This document shows, piece by piece, positions 1-9,049 of a DNA stretch of 36,666 nucleotides. Both the position numbers and the translations under genes were made by a program. Under the pieces are notes generated by a model. The model did no database searches, was not told where the DNA came from, and saw nothing but the letters and a program-made list of their open reading frames with translations. Position 1 is the first letter of the stretch. Every line of letters starts with the position of its first letter. The DNA comes from Gammaproteobacteria bacterium (GTDB lineage: Bacteria; Pseudomonadota; Gammaproteobacteria; Enterobacterales; Alteromonadaceae): contig NVTW01000013.1 of NCBI GenBank assembly GCA_002401725.1, positions 3,761 through 40,426 of the forward strand. The letters run 5' to 3'.

Positions 1-78
1 ATTTTTTTGAAAACAACGAAAAAAATCGTATTTTTTCAGTTGCTCAATATCCGTACAATTTTAACATTATTGTATTAA

Positions 79-366
79 TTACAATTCATGTTCGTTTAAC
101 CAATTATTTAATAAACCGATTTGTCCATTTTTATAAGCAGCATAAGTTAAACGCACAGCATTACTCAAAATTATACTGTCAGACCAATTTGTTTGTTGCT
201 GAATGAGTTCATAACAAACTAACGCCTCGGCACTTAAATAACCACGCATTTCTTTTTTGCCTTGTGCTTTTTGACGCTCGCGATAGCGCTGTTGTTTTTG
301 AGCATTGGTTAATGGTTTATTCTTTTGTTTCACTTCAGGCATTAATGTTTGTTTTATCTCATCCAT
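79..366 (-). CDS. Small hypothetical protein, basic N-terminal half (RQKAQGKK), possible DNA-binding protein
   Basis: 95 aa ORF; inverted repeat TTACGGATAACCGTAA about 65 bp upstream; family not recognised. Confidence 0.5.
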   Translation of the reverse strand: MDEIKQTLMPEVKQKNKPLTNAQKQQRYRERQKAQGKKEMRGYLSAEALVCYELIQQQTNWSDSIILSNAVRLTYAAYKNGQIGLLNNWLNEHEL

Positions 367-529
367 TTTAAATCACCTTAATGTTTTATCTCAACTATTT
401 TAAATCACTTTAATATAGTGTTTTTTATGGTTACGGATAACCGTAAAACGGCACTATAACTTAACAAATCATTAAAAAACATCTTAATTTAGTATAAAAC
501 AGCTGTTTTTTCACTGTTCGGAGTTGTTT

Positions 530-547
530 AGTGTACAAGTGTTCGCT
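530..547 (+). promoter_or_regulatory. Putative FabR operator upstream of fabA
   Basis: AGTGTACAAGTGTTCGCT closely resembles the recalled E. coli FabR/YijC consensus AGCGTACA-NN-TGTTCGCT; 35 bp upstream of fabA ATG. Confidence 0.65.
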
Positions 548-581
548 AAAGTAGCGCTTCAAAATTTATAATGGTGTAAAC

Positions 582-1100
582 ATGATGGAACCACAAAGTT
601 CTTATAGCAAAGAAGACTTAGTTAAAGCCGGCAGTGGCGAAATGTTTGGTGAAGGCAATAGCCAACTTCCTTCTGATAATATGTTAATGATGGATCGTAT
701 CATTACCATCAACGAAGATGGTGGTGAACATGGTAAAGGTCAAATTATTGCAGAACTAGATATTTCTCCTGACTTATGGTTTTTTGATTGCCACTTTAAA
801 GGTGACCCTGTTATGCCAGGTTGTTTAGGCTTAGATGCTATGTGGCAACTTGTTGGCTTTTTCTTGGCTTGGACAGGCGGTCCGGGTCGTGGTCGTGCAT
901 TAGGTGTCGGTGAAGTTAAATTTACTGGTCAAATTTTACCAACAGCGAAAAAAGTTACCTTTACAATAGATCTAAAACGTGTAATTAAACGTAAGTTATA
1001 TATGGGTCTAGCTGATGGTACAGTGAGCGTAGATGGTAGAGAAATCTATTTTGCTAAAGATTTAAAAGTAGGCTTATTTGCTGACACCTCTAAATTTTAA
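582..1100 (+). CDS. fabA: 3-hydroxydecanoyl-[ACP] dehydratase/isomerase
   Basis: 172 aa; motifs [30 protein letters not shown] and [14 protein letters not shown] are diagnostic of FabA. Confidence 0.97.
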   Translation: MMEPQSSYSKEDLVKAGSGEMFGEGNSQLPSDNMLMMDRIITINEDGGEHGKGQIIAELDISPDLWFFDCHFKGDPVMPGCLGLDAMWQLVGFFLAWTGGPGRGRALGVGEVKFTGQILPTAKKVTFTIDLKRVIKRKLYMGLADGTVSVDGREIYFAKDLKVGLFADTSKF

Positions 1101-1136
1101 ATTTATTTTTCAAAGTTAAACGTTTAACAAGAAAAA

Positions 1137-1160
1137 CCCAATAAAGGCTTCTTTATTGGG
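1137..1160 (+). terminator. Hairpin terminator downstream of fabA
   Basis: CCCAATAAAG-gctt-CTTTATTGGG, 10 bp perfect stem directly after fabA, followed by T-containing sequence. Confidence 0.6.
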
Positions 1161-1205
1161 CTTTAGTTGGTTGGGTTTTAATTATTGAGTAGTAAAATTA
1201 ATTCG

Positions 1206-1379
1206 TTATTTAAAAAGTCCTTGCTGTCGATCTGAAATTGCTTCGCGCCAGCCACCTAGCCATTCTGATTTTATTTCTGTGCTTTGATAAGGACAAATTT
1301 CTTTAGAACGTCCTGCGATTCCTGCTTGATAACCTCGAGAAAACGCCCTGTTTTGGCGGTCTCGTTTTTGCCGTTTCAT
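1206..1379 (-). CDS. rmf: Ribosome modulation factor
   Basis: MKRQKRDRQNRAFSRGYQAGIAGRSKEICPYQ...WLGGWREA matches RMF; the 84 aa ORF call is N-terminally overextended, internal ATG at 1379 (or 1382) preferred. Confidence 0.93.
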   Translation of the reverse strand: MKRQKRDRQNRAFSRGYQAGIAGRSKEICPYQSTEIKSEWLGGWREAISDRQQGLFK

Positions 1380-1536
1380 CATATAGTTCTTCTCCTGAGA
1401 TTCTATCGTGTATCTTACAAACACCTTATAACAAATAGTCAAAGACTTACGTTTTTGCAATGTTATTTAGATAAAAAATTTGAGTAAAATGATAAGTATT
1501 TGAAAGTGATTATATTAAATTTTATTATTTGAGTAC

Positions 1537-1572
1537 AAAAAATGGCTTACCACATACGGTAAGCCATTTTTT
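1537..1572 (-). terminator. Strong (potentially bidirectional) intrinsic terminator after deoA
   Basis: AAAAAATGGCTTACC-acatac-GGTAAGCCATTTTTT, 15 bp perfect stem with A/T tracts, just 3' of deoA. Confidence 0.85.
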
Positions 1573-1594
1573 ATGTTTTGAAAAAAGTAGCAAG

Positions 1595-2911
1595 TTAATC
1601 GACAATTTCATAAATAACAGGTTCAATTTCAACAATTTCGGCTGAAATTTCAGTGGCTGTTAAATATTGCTTAATTGCACGTTGTGCATCATCTGCAGAT
1701 TTCGCATGCACTTTAGCAATAACATCACCAATATTAACTTGTGTACCTTTCGGTAAAATATCGGTAAAACCAACACTATGATCAACACTTTGATGATGAT
1801 CTAAACGCCCACCACCTAAGGCAACAACCGACATACCAATATCACGCGTTTGCACACAGGTGATAAAGCCGGCGCTGGTTGCACAAATATCTTTAACAAC
1901 ATTAGCGGTACAAAGTTCTTGCTCATAGGTTGATAGGAAATTATTACTGCCACCTAATTCGCTGATCATTTGTTCGAAAATTTCAGCCGCTTTACCGCTA
2001 TCCAATGCTATTTGTGCTAAATCTCGACCTTGTTGCTGATCTTTAGCCACTTTTGATGAAACCAGCATTTGCGCGGCTAACGCCATAACTACTTGATGTA
2101 ACCTTGGCTCACGACATTTACCGGTTAAATAATCAACCGTTTCAACAATCTCAACAGCATTGCCCGCTGTTTTACCCAACACTTGATTCATATCGGTGAT
2201 CAAAGCCGTGGTGGCTACGCTTGCTCCATTGGCTACATCAACAATACTACGTGCCAGCGCTTTCGCATCAACTAATGAGGTCATCATCGCACCGTTACCA
2301 ATTTTTACGTCCATCACTAAAGAATCTAAACCAGTAGCAAGTTTTTTCGATAAAATTGACGCAGTAATTAGCGGAATAGACTCTACCGTACTGGTAACAT
2401 CACGAATTGAATATAAGCGTTTGTCGGCTGGTGCTAAATCATCAGTTTGCGAAATAATAGCGGTACCAATTTTTTTCACGGTATTTTTAAAGTGATCAAG
2501 CGACGGGTGAATATTAAAATTAGGGATAGCTTCTAATTTGTCAGAAGTACCGCCAGTATGCCCTAATCCTCGACCTGAAATCATCGGGACAAATGCGCCA
2601 CAAGCGGCAACAATAGGCGCTAACATTAAACTTACTTTATCACCTACACCACCCGTTGAATGTTTATCAACAATAGGTCCATCAATAAAATCTTGCCAAT
2701 TTAATACGGTGCCAGAGTTCATCATCGCTAAAGTAAATGCAACTTTTTCTTCATTTACCATGCCGCGTTGAAAAATAGCCATGGCCATAGCGCCAACCTG
2801 AGCATCGGTGAATTTACCCGTAACTAAACCATCAACAAAATGATTAATTTGAGCACTGCTCATGGTGTTATTGTCACGTTTGGTGCGAATAATATCTTGG
2901 GGAATATACAT
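1595..2911 (-). CDS. deoA: Thymidine phosphorylase
   Basis: 438 aa; KHSTGGVGDKVSLMLAPIVAACG and SGRGLGHTGGTSDKLEAIPNF signatures. Confidence 0.95.
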   Translation of the reverse strand: MYIPQDIIRTKRDNNTMSSAQINHFVDGLVTGKFTDAQVGAMAMAIFQRGMVNEEKVAFTLAMMNSGTVLNWQDFIDGPIVDKHSTGGVGDKVSLMLAPIVAACGAFVPMISGRGLGHTGGTSDKLEAIPNFNIHPSLDHFKNTVKKIGTAIISQTDDLAPADKRLYSIRDVTSTVESIPLITASILSKKLATGLDSLVMDVKIGNGAMMTSLVDAKALARSIVDVANGASVATTALITDMNQVLGKTAGNAVEIVETVDYLTGKCREPRLHQVVMALAAQMLVSSKVAKDQQQGRDLAQIALDSGKAAEIFEQMISELGGSNNFLSTYEQELCTANVVKDICATSAGFITCVQTRDIGMSVVALGGGRLDHHQSVDHSVGFTDILPKGTQVNIGDVIAKVHAKSADDAQRAIKQYLTATEISAEIVEIEPVIYEIVD

Positions 2912-2913
2912 AA

Positions 2914-3384
2914 TTACGACTGTCCTTTTTCTTGAGCAGTTGAAGGTGAAGAATATGAAGCATTTTTTAAAGATTGTGGCGTAAAGGCATCTGGCAATAA
3001 GTCACTCACGCGCCATTTTTTACTTTCACCTAAATGATTTACCAAACTAATATGAGCATTAGGCTGCATAAATTCAGCGATAACTTGACGACAAGCGCCA
3101 CAAGGTGACGTTAATTGTTTTTGTGCTGTAAACACCACTAAAGCTTTAATATGACGTATTCCTTGCCCTACCGCGGTAGCAATACAATTACGTTCTGCAC
3201 AAACCGTTAAACCATAAGAAGCATTTTCAACATTACAGCCAGTAAAAACTTGATCATCATCGGAAACGAGTGCTGCACCTACTTTAAAGTGACTATAAGG
3301 CGCATAGGCGTGTTCACAAGCTTGTTCAGCTTTTTTATGCAGTTGTTGCCAGTTTATATCGTTGTTAGTTGTATTGGCTGACAT
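2914..3384 (-). CDS. cdd: Cytidine deaminase
   Basis: 156 aa; zinc motifs CNVENASYGLTVCAERNCIATA and PCGACRQVIAEF. Confidence 0.95.
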   Translation of the reverse strand: MSANTTNNDINWQQLHKKAEQACEHAYAPYSHFKVGAALVSDDDQVFTGCNVENASYGLTVCAERNCIATAVGQGIRHIKALVVFTAQKQLTSPCGACRQVIAEFMQPNAHISLVNHLGESKKWRVSDLLPDAFTPQSLKNASYSSPSTAQEKGQS

Positions 3385-3486
3385 TGTTACCTCTTACTAA
3401 AATAATTATTGTTTATTTACCACTATTTACAGTAGTATGTTTACATATTTAGTACAAACAAAGTATTTATAATAAAACACATTACC

Positions 3487-3500
3487 TGACCAAATGGTCA
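3487..3500. promoter_or_regulatory. RutR-like operator between cdd-deoA and tetR
   Basis: Perfect palindrome TGACCA-AA-TGGTCA in the divergent intergenic region; matches recalled RutR consensus TTGACCANNTGGTCAA. Confidence 0.8.
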
Positions 3501-3655
3501 ATTTCATTATATATAATAAAATACAAAAGGAAAGCATTGTTTTTAAATGATGATTTTTCTGATGAAAATTAACTGTAAAGCAATAATTTATTTACTCTAA
3601 TACGCATATAACGCAATATATAGCGGTGTCCTTAAATAACCATTTTTGCTAAAAC

Positions 3656-4318
3656 ATGACTAAACCGTTAAATGATAATACTGCCGAACCAAGTAAACCA
3701 CGTCGACGTTCAAAAACAAGAATTGCTCATGAAGAAAAAATATTAAACAGTGCTGAATTTATTTTTGCTTCGTATGGTTATACCGGTGCAACTGTTGAAA
3801 AAATTGCTAAGCATACTGGTATATCGAAACAAAATTTACTCTATTATTTTTCCAGCAAAGATAAACTTTATCGTGCGGTATTAGAAAATATTCTCAATAT
3901 TTGGTTAGATAAATTAAATTTATTAAATCAAGAAGGTGATAGCCCAGCAGAAAAGCTGAAGCATTATATTCGTGATAAATTAAAAATTTCGCAAACGCAT
4001 CCCAATGGCTCAAAAGTTTTTGCTAACGAAATTATTAATGGTGCACCACACATTGGCGATTATTTAAGTAATAATTTGAATAAAAAATTACAAGCCGATG
4101 TTGATTTAGTCAAGCAATGGATAGCAGATGGAAAAATAGATGTTATTGACCCTTATCATTTGTTTTTTATGATCTGGGCTTCTACGCAAACTTATGCAGA
4201 TTTTTCTACCCAAATTCAACTAGTGCTTAATAAAGACAAGTTAACTGAACAAGATTTTGATAAAGCAGGAGATTTTTTGTGTCAGGTGATCTTGAAAGGC
4301 ATAGGACTAAAAATATAG
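3656..4318 (+). CDS. TetR-family regulator, RutR-like
   Basis: 220 aa; recognition region GISKQNLLYYFSSKDKLYRAVL close to E. coli RutR GVSKTNLLYYFPSKEALYIAVL; C-terminal DPYHLFFMIWASTQTYADF as in RutR. Confidence 0.88.
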   Translation: MTKPLNDNTAEPSKPRRRSKTRIAHEEKILNSAEFIFASYGYTGATVEKIAKHTGISKQNLLYYFSSKDKLYRAVLENILNIWLDKLNLLNQEGDSPAEKLKHYIRDKLKISQTHPNGSKVFANEIINGAPHIGDYLSNNLNKKLQADVDLVKQWIADGKIDVIDPYHLFFMIWASTQTYADFSTQIQLVLNKDKLTEQDFDKAGDFLCQVILKGIGLKI

Positions 4319-4320
4319 GT

Positions 4321-4383
4321 TGAAGCTTACGTTACATGGATGTAATTTCCTAGACAATGCAGGAGCATATTGTCCTGCATCAA
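4321..4383. repeat. Dispersed repeat family 2 (contains GCAGGAGCATATTGTCCTGC hairpin)
   Basis: Similar to the sequence inserted inside the MITE-like copy at about 35780-35843 (GACAATGC..GGAGCATAT..TCCTG core). Confidence 0.5.
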
Positions 4384-4435
4384 GAATTGTCGCAGCAAGA
4401 AACATTGTAGAAAACACAAAAATACTTTTCACTTT

Positions 4436-4572
4436 ATACCTATGCAGATAACTAAGATATTGATTATAATCGTCATCTTCGAGAAGCTTTTATCGAAGAT
4501 TTCATGTTTTTTGACAGAGATCCCCGCTAAAAAAACTGCGGGAATGACGATCCTGAGCTAAGTACATTGCCA
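4436..4572 (-). repeat. MITE-like palindromic element, copy B
   Basis: Reverse complement aligns along its length with 17801-17940 (CAGGATCGTCAT-CCCGCAG-TTT-AGCGGGGATCT...TCTTCGATAAAA-TCTCGAAGATGACGATTATAAT...TTATCTGCATAGG). Confidence 0.8.
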
Positions 4573-4587
4573 ATGTTTTGTTTTAAT

Positions 4588-5832
4588 CTATTGAACAATC
4601 GCTTGCGCTAATACCGCTTGAAACAATACATCGCAACCCGCAGCAATATCTTCTGGGGTGGCATTTTCCGCTTCATTGTGACTAATACCATTTTCACACG
4701 GCACAAATACCATTGCCGTTGGCGCAACACGAGCAATATAACAAGCATCATGCCCTGCTCCACTAACTATACGGCGAGCACTATAACCCGAAGCCTCTGC
4801 AGCATTCGCTACTGACTCAACACAACGTTGATCAAAGTGAACTGCTGGCGAATGCCAAATTTGTTCAAACTGCATAGTTAAGCCTAAATCATTTGCAATT
4901 TCCTCACTCATTTCACGGAGTTTAGCATCCATTTTCAGCAAAACTTCATCATCAGGATGTCTAAAATCGATAGTAAAAAACACTTCGCCAGGAATAACAT
5001 TGCGTGAATTAGGCATTACTTGCATCAAACCGACTGTTGCACAAGCATTAGGCAAATGTTCAAGACCAATGTCATTGACTAAAGTCGTGATTTTAGCCGC
5101 ACCTAACAGCGCATCTTTACGACTTAACATCGGTGTTGGCCCAGCGTGAGATTCAACACCTGTTAGCGTTACCTCATACCAGCGTTGACCTTGCGCGCCA
5201 GTGACTACGCCGATAGTTTTTTCTTCATCTTCTAAAATGGGGCCTTGTTCAATGTGTGCTTCAAAAAACGCTTTAAGTTCACGCTTGCCAACTTCTTCTT
5301 GACCAGCATAACCAATACGTTTTAATTCTTCACCCATAGTAATTCCATCGAGATCAGCACGGCTTAAGCCATAGTCAAGATCGAATACTTCTGCAAACAC
5401 ACCCGAAGCTACCATCGCAGGTGGAAAACGTGAGCCTTCTTCATTTGTCCACACAGATGCCTCGACCGCATGTAAAGTATCAATATTGTGTTCGTTTAAG
5501 CTGCGAATAACTTCTAAGCCCGAAAGTACGCCATAAATGCCATCAAATTTACCGCCGGTTGGTTGGCTATCGATATGACTGCCCATTACCACAGGCGGTA
5601 AGCTATCATCAGTGCCAGCACGACGAGCAAAAATATTGCCCATTTTATCTATTTTTATGGTGCAATTTTGCGCTTTACACCAGCTAATAAATAAATCACG
5701 CGCTTGTTTATCTAAATCGGTTAACGCTAGGCGACAAACACCACCTTTTTTTGTCGCGCCAATTTTAGCCATGTCCATGAGGCTATCCCACAAACGTTGA
5801 CCATTAATTTTTTTCACGTATTTAGTTGTCAT
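4588..5832 (-). CDS. M20-family Zn-dependent hydrolase: N-carbamoyl-amino acid hydrolase / beta-ureidopropionase (HyuC/AmaB type)
   Basis: MGSHIDSQPTGGKFDGIYGVL, WTNEEGSRFPPAM, HIEQGPILE and SGAGHDACYIA motifs; start moved to ATG at 5832 preceded by GGAGG; the ORF call to 5895 is overextended into the upstream gene. Confidence 0.9.
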   Translation of the reverse strand: MTTKYVKKINGQRLWDSLMDMAKIGATKKGGVCRLALTDLDKQARDLFISWCKAQNCTIKIDKMGNIFARRAGTDDSLPPVVMGSHIDSQPTGGKFDGIYGVLSGLEVIRSLNEHNIDTLHAVEASVWTNEEGSRFPPAMVASGVFAEVFDLDYGLSRADLDGITMGEELKRIGYAGQEEVGKRELKAFFEAHIEQGPILEDEEKTIGVVTGAQGQRWYEVTLTGVESHAGPTPMLSRKDALLGAAKITTLVNDIGLEHLPNACATVGLMQVMPNSRNVIPGEVFFTIDFRHPDDEVLLKMDAKLREMSEEIANDLGLTMQFEQIWHSPAVHFDQRCVESVANAAEASGYSARRIVSGAGHDACYIARVAPTAMVFVPCENGISHNEAENATPEDIAAGCDVLFQAVLAQAIVQ

Positions 5833-5851
5833 AATTTGTTCCTCCAAACCT

Positions 5852-6856
5852 TTATTGACTAAAAGTTGGAATAATATGTTTACCATATTGTTCAATGATC
5901 AATTCTTCATCACCACTATCAAGGTAAATATTAAATTGCGTGGTACCAACTTCCTCTAACTCTTTTAGTTTTGCAATATGTTGATCAACGTTTCCTAGCA
6001 CACTAAAACTTTCAACGACATCAGGGGTAATAAAATCTAAATAGGGATTGTCACTTTGACCATGCTTTGAATAATCGTAACCACGACGTTTTTCAATATA
6101 TGAGGTTAAACTTTTTGGTACTAAACCTGATTCAGAACCATATTTTTCAACAATATCGGCAACATGATTACCCACCATTGCAGGGAACCACTTAGTTTGT
6201 TCAACACAATAATCCATTTCACCAAAATAAGCAGGCGCAGAAGCAATAACTTCATAGTTTGACATATCGCGCCCCGCAGCCTTACCGGCGTTAAGCGCTT
6301 GCTCAGCAAACCACTTAACTAACTGTGGTTCAGCAATTTGTAAAACCACACCATCACCCACTTCACCCGCAGTTTTCAAGGCTTTAGGTCCATAAGCTGC
6401 CACATAAACAGGTAATTCATAACCAACTGCCCAAGGTAATTTTACTGGTTCTGGAGATTCACCATATTGAACTTCTTCACCACGCACCATCGCTTTAACT
6501 TTGGTCGTAAATTCTGCTAAACGCGCGAGGTTAGCCGGCTTTTTACCCATAACACGCATCGCACTATCACCACGGCCTAAACCAATATGAAAACGACCAT
6601 TACTTTGCAATGCTAAACTTCCAAATAAGCTTGCGGCTACTGACCAATCACGCGAGTTAGGGTTAGTAACACAAGGGCCAAAACTCATTTTTTTCGTATG
6701 TTCCATGCACATCGCCATAGCGACAAAACTTTCACGCCACAATATATGTGAGTCATAAAACCAGCAATGGGTAAAGCCGGCAGCTTCAGCTTGTTTAACT
6801 AATGCTCTTGCACGGTCTGGGCTAACAAAGCCTTTAAAAGTGATACCAAATTTCAT
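5852..6856 (-). CDS. Luciferase-like (LLM/Mer-type) putative F420-dependent oxidoreductase
   Basis: 334 aa TIM-barrel LLM protein; GRFHIGLGRGDSAMRVMG resembles the Mer-type F420 subgroup; co-operonic with complete F420 biosynthesis. I recall a family named after a Colwellia locus (CPS_4043, TIGR03842), not verifiable here. Confidence 0.88.
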   Translation of the reverse strand: MKFGITFKGFVSPDRARALVKQAEAAGFTHCWFYDSHILWRESFVAMAMCMEHTKKMSFGPCVTNPNSRDWSVAASLFGSLALQSNGRFHIGLGRGDSAMRVMGKKPANLARLAEFTTKVKAMVRGEEVQYGESPEPVKLPWAVGYELPVYVAAYGPKALKTAGEVGDGVVLQIAEPQLVKWFAEQALNAGKAAGRDMSNYEVIASAPAYFGEMDYCVEQTKWFPAMVGNHVADIVEKYGSESGLVPKSLTSYIEKRRGYDYSKHGQSDNPYLDFITPDVVESFSVLGNVDQHIAKLKELEEVGTTQFNIYLDSGDEELIIEQYGKHIIPTFSQ

Positions 6857-6895
6857 TTTAATCTTCCTTCTTTGTTTTTTAATTTGTGTTTTTTT

Positions 6896-6913
6896 GTTGG
6901 AATAAATTCCAAC
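6896..6913. repeat. Intergenic palindrome GTTGGAATAAATTCCAAC (copy 1 of 3)
   Basis: 8 bp perfect arms; between npdG and LLM gene; same motif at 23112 and 24071. Confidence 0.8.
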
Positions 6914-6936
6914 CTACGATTGATTTATCAATAAAT

Positions 6937-7671
6937 TTACGGTGCCCAAATTTTAATGCCGGCATTTTTAAATGGTACCGCTTTAGAAATATTTAAACGA
7001 ATTAGCATCGGGGTGATCGCTTCAACACAACGCGCGTTATATGCCGGCCCCACGTTATACGCACTTACACCCAATAATTTGATCAAAGCAATCACTTGTT
7101 TTTTAGCTGGCATATCATTACCACACACTAAAATATCGCAATTAATCGTTTTATCGAGTGCATTTAAGGTATGCGCCGAAACATTATGCAATGCACCAAC
7201 GACAGGTATTTCATCACCTAATAACACTTGTGCTGCTTCGGTGGCTGAACCTTCAACCGGCATAGTAACTGCTTTAGGATTACCTTCGGCTAATGGCACT
7301 ACGATATCGATTAAAATTTTGCTTACTAAACCAAATTTAATATCGTTTAACGTCGCATGGTGCGCACTATATGGCACAGCTAAGATAACAAGTTGGCTTG
7401 CTGCCTCTACCGCAGATATATTATCTTTACCTGAAATTTTCGTAAATTGTTCACTATTAGTTTCATTTACTAAACGCTGATTAAGTTCATCGGCAATATC
7501 AGCAGCACGTTCAGCACCACGAGAACCTATTACTACTTTTACACCAGCGAGAGCAAAACGCAGCGCTAACCCTTGCCCTTGCGGCCCTGTACCACCAATA
7601 ATAGCGATAGTTTGCTCTTGTGCTTGCTCTTGAATTGGTTCTTGATTTTGTTCTGGGGTTTGTTCGCTCAT
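6937..7671 (-). CDS. npdG: NADPH-dependent F420 reductase (F420:NADP+ oxidoreductase)
   Basis: [31 protein letters not shown]-terminal Rossmann motif; [12 protein letters not shown]; downstream of cofE with 4 bp overlap. Confidence 0.9.
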   Translation of the reverse strand: MSEQTPEQNQEPIQEQAQEQTIAIIGGTGPQGQGLALRFALAGVKVVIGSRGAERAADIADELNQRLVNETNSEQFTKISGKDNISAVEAASQLVILAVPYSAHHATLNDIKFGLVSKILIDIVVPLAEGNPKAVTMPVEGSATEAAQVLLGDEIPVVGALHNVSAHTLNALDKTINCDILVCGNDMPAKKQVIALIKLLGVSAYNVGPAYNARCVEAITPMLIRLNISKAVPFKNAGIKIWAP

Positions 7672-8435
7672 CTAAATAAATCCTCCTGTACGGGTCGTAA
7701 TAAATCTTGTGCTGAACTTATTTGTACTTGCCAGTCAACACCTCTAAAAACTAATGCCGGCTTCTTACCGCTTTTACTCATTAATAAACCTGAGGCGGCG
7801 GCTAATTCATCAGCTAAAGCTGATACCGTTACCGATAATTCTCGTCCATAAGCATCTTGCTCGCCAATTAGACTCACTTGTGACGGTACGCCTGCTAAAC
7901 CAATAGCTACGTTAACTAAACCCATGCGCCACGGACGACCAAAAGTGTCGGTGATCACCACACCAATATTACCGCCATAAACTTGTTCTAAACGCTGTCG
8001 TATTAAGCGCGCGCTGTTATCAGGATCTTTAGGCAATAAAATAACCGTATCAGGATGCTCAGTATTAGATTCATCCACCGCTGAGTTCGCGCAAATAAAG
8101 CCGAGTTTATGCTCAGTAATGATCAAGCCTTCATCTCTGTGCGGTAATTTTCTTACCTTAACCACTTGCTTTGATTCCCGTAAAACCACTTCAACCTTGC
8201 GCGGATCTTTATTCACTTGCTCAGCGAGTTTTATCGCTTGTTCACTTGGGATAACATCCTTTAAATGAACAATTTTCCCCTCTGCTTTTGACACTACTTT
8301 ATGGGCAATAACGACGATATCACCATCTTGTAATCCACTTTCACCAAGGCACGAAATTAAAATAGCCGCTAAGTCATCATCAGATTGAATATCAGGAATA
8401 TTATTAATGGCAAACATTGAAATTGAATTCGTCAT
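7668..8435 (-). CDS. cofE: Coenzyme F420-0:L-glutamate ligase
   Basis: 255 aa; [39 protein letters not shown]; single-domain (no FbiB-type fusion). Confidence 0.94.
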   Translation of the reverse strand: MTNSISMFAINNIPDIQSDDDLAAILISCLGESGLQDGDIVVIAHKVVSKAEGKIVHLKDVIPSEQAIKLAEQVNKDPRKVEVVLRESKQVVKVRKLPHRDEGLIITEHKLGFICANSAVDESNTEHPDTVILLPKDPDNSARLIRQRLEQVYGGNIGVVITDTFGRPWRMGLVNVAIGLAGVPSQVSLIGEQDAYGRELSVTVSALADELAAASGLLMSKSGKKPALVFRGVDWQVQISSAQDLLRPVQEDLFR

Positions 8436-9049
8436 TAGGCACGCCTTTTAAATTGAATTATTTTCAATGCTGGTAAATCTTCAGGAAAATCAACATCAAT
8501 TGATAGTTTTTCAAGATGTAAACGCAAACAATCAACCCGTTGTTGATTAGCATTTTGTTGATGAACATCGGCAGAATCAAGTCCATAGCCAAATTCAATA
8601 ATAGACGGTGGAGTCGTTAACAAAGCATTTGTACCATTGTCTTTTGATGGACAAATAGTTACTGCCTGTAACTGATGATTTAAGTATTGTTGACTGGTTA
8701 GTATTGCCGAGATCTCTTTAACGTCAAGCTCGGCAATATCGGCAGGAATAAGCAACTGCGAACTAAAATCAAAACATTCACTCCACATGGCTGCTGACTT
8801 AACTGCATGATTTAAACCTTGTTGTAATTCAAATAAGACACTCGCGCCATGCTCACGACTCAATTGAGCAATTTGTTTGCTATCGGTTACCACTAAAACA
8901 TGATGTTGTTGAAAGTATTGTTGAAAAAAAACTAAGCTATTTATAAATAGTGTTAAAGCAATATCGTGGCGTTGATTTTGATCAAAAACACTGCTTAAAC
9001 GCTGTTTACTCATTAACGGATTTTTCATTGGGATAACAATATTGATCAT
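8435..9049 (-). CDS. cofC: 2-phospholactate (or analogous) guanylyltransferase of F420 biosynthesis
   Basis: 204 aa; VIPMKNPLMSKQRLSSVF N-terminus and LLIPADIAEL; between cofD and cofE. Confidence 0.87.
   Translation of the reverse strand: MINIVIPMKNPLMSKQRLSSVFDQNQRHDIALTLFINSLVFFQQYFQQHHVLVVTDSKQIAQLSREHGASVLFELQQGLNHAVKSAAMWSECFDFSSQLLIPADIAELDVKEISAILTSQQYLNHQLQAVTICPSKDNGTNALLTTPPSIIEFGYGLDSADVHQQNANQQRVDCLRLHLEKLSIDVDFPEDLPALKIIQFKRRA

Noticed and set aside
1284-1487. 67 aa plus-strand ORF overlapping rmf
   Set aside because: Antisense to well-recognised RMF; no family resemblance.
2196-2771. Plus-strand ORFs (99 aa and 77 aa) antisense to deoA
   Set aside because: Shadow ORFs of the conserved thymidine phosphorylase gene.
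4370-4561. 63 aa plus-strand ORF downstream of the RutR-like gene
   Set aside because: Composed of dispersed repeat sequence (family 2 and MITE-like copy B); unlikely to be a protein gene.
6956-7480. 174 aa plus-strand ORF antisense to npdG
   Set aside because: Fully overlaps a confidently identified npdG on the opposite strand and resembles no recognisable family; shadow ORF.
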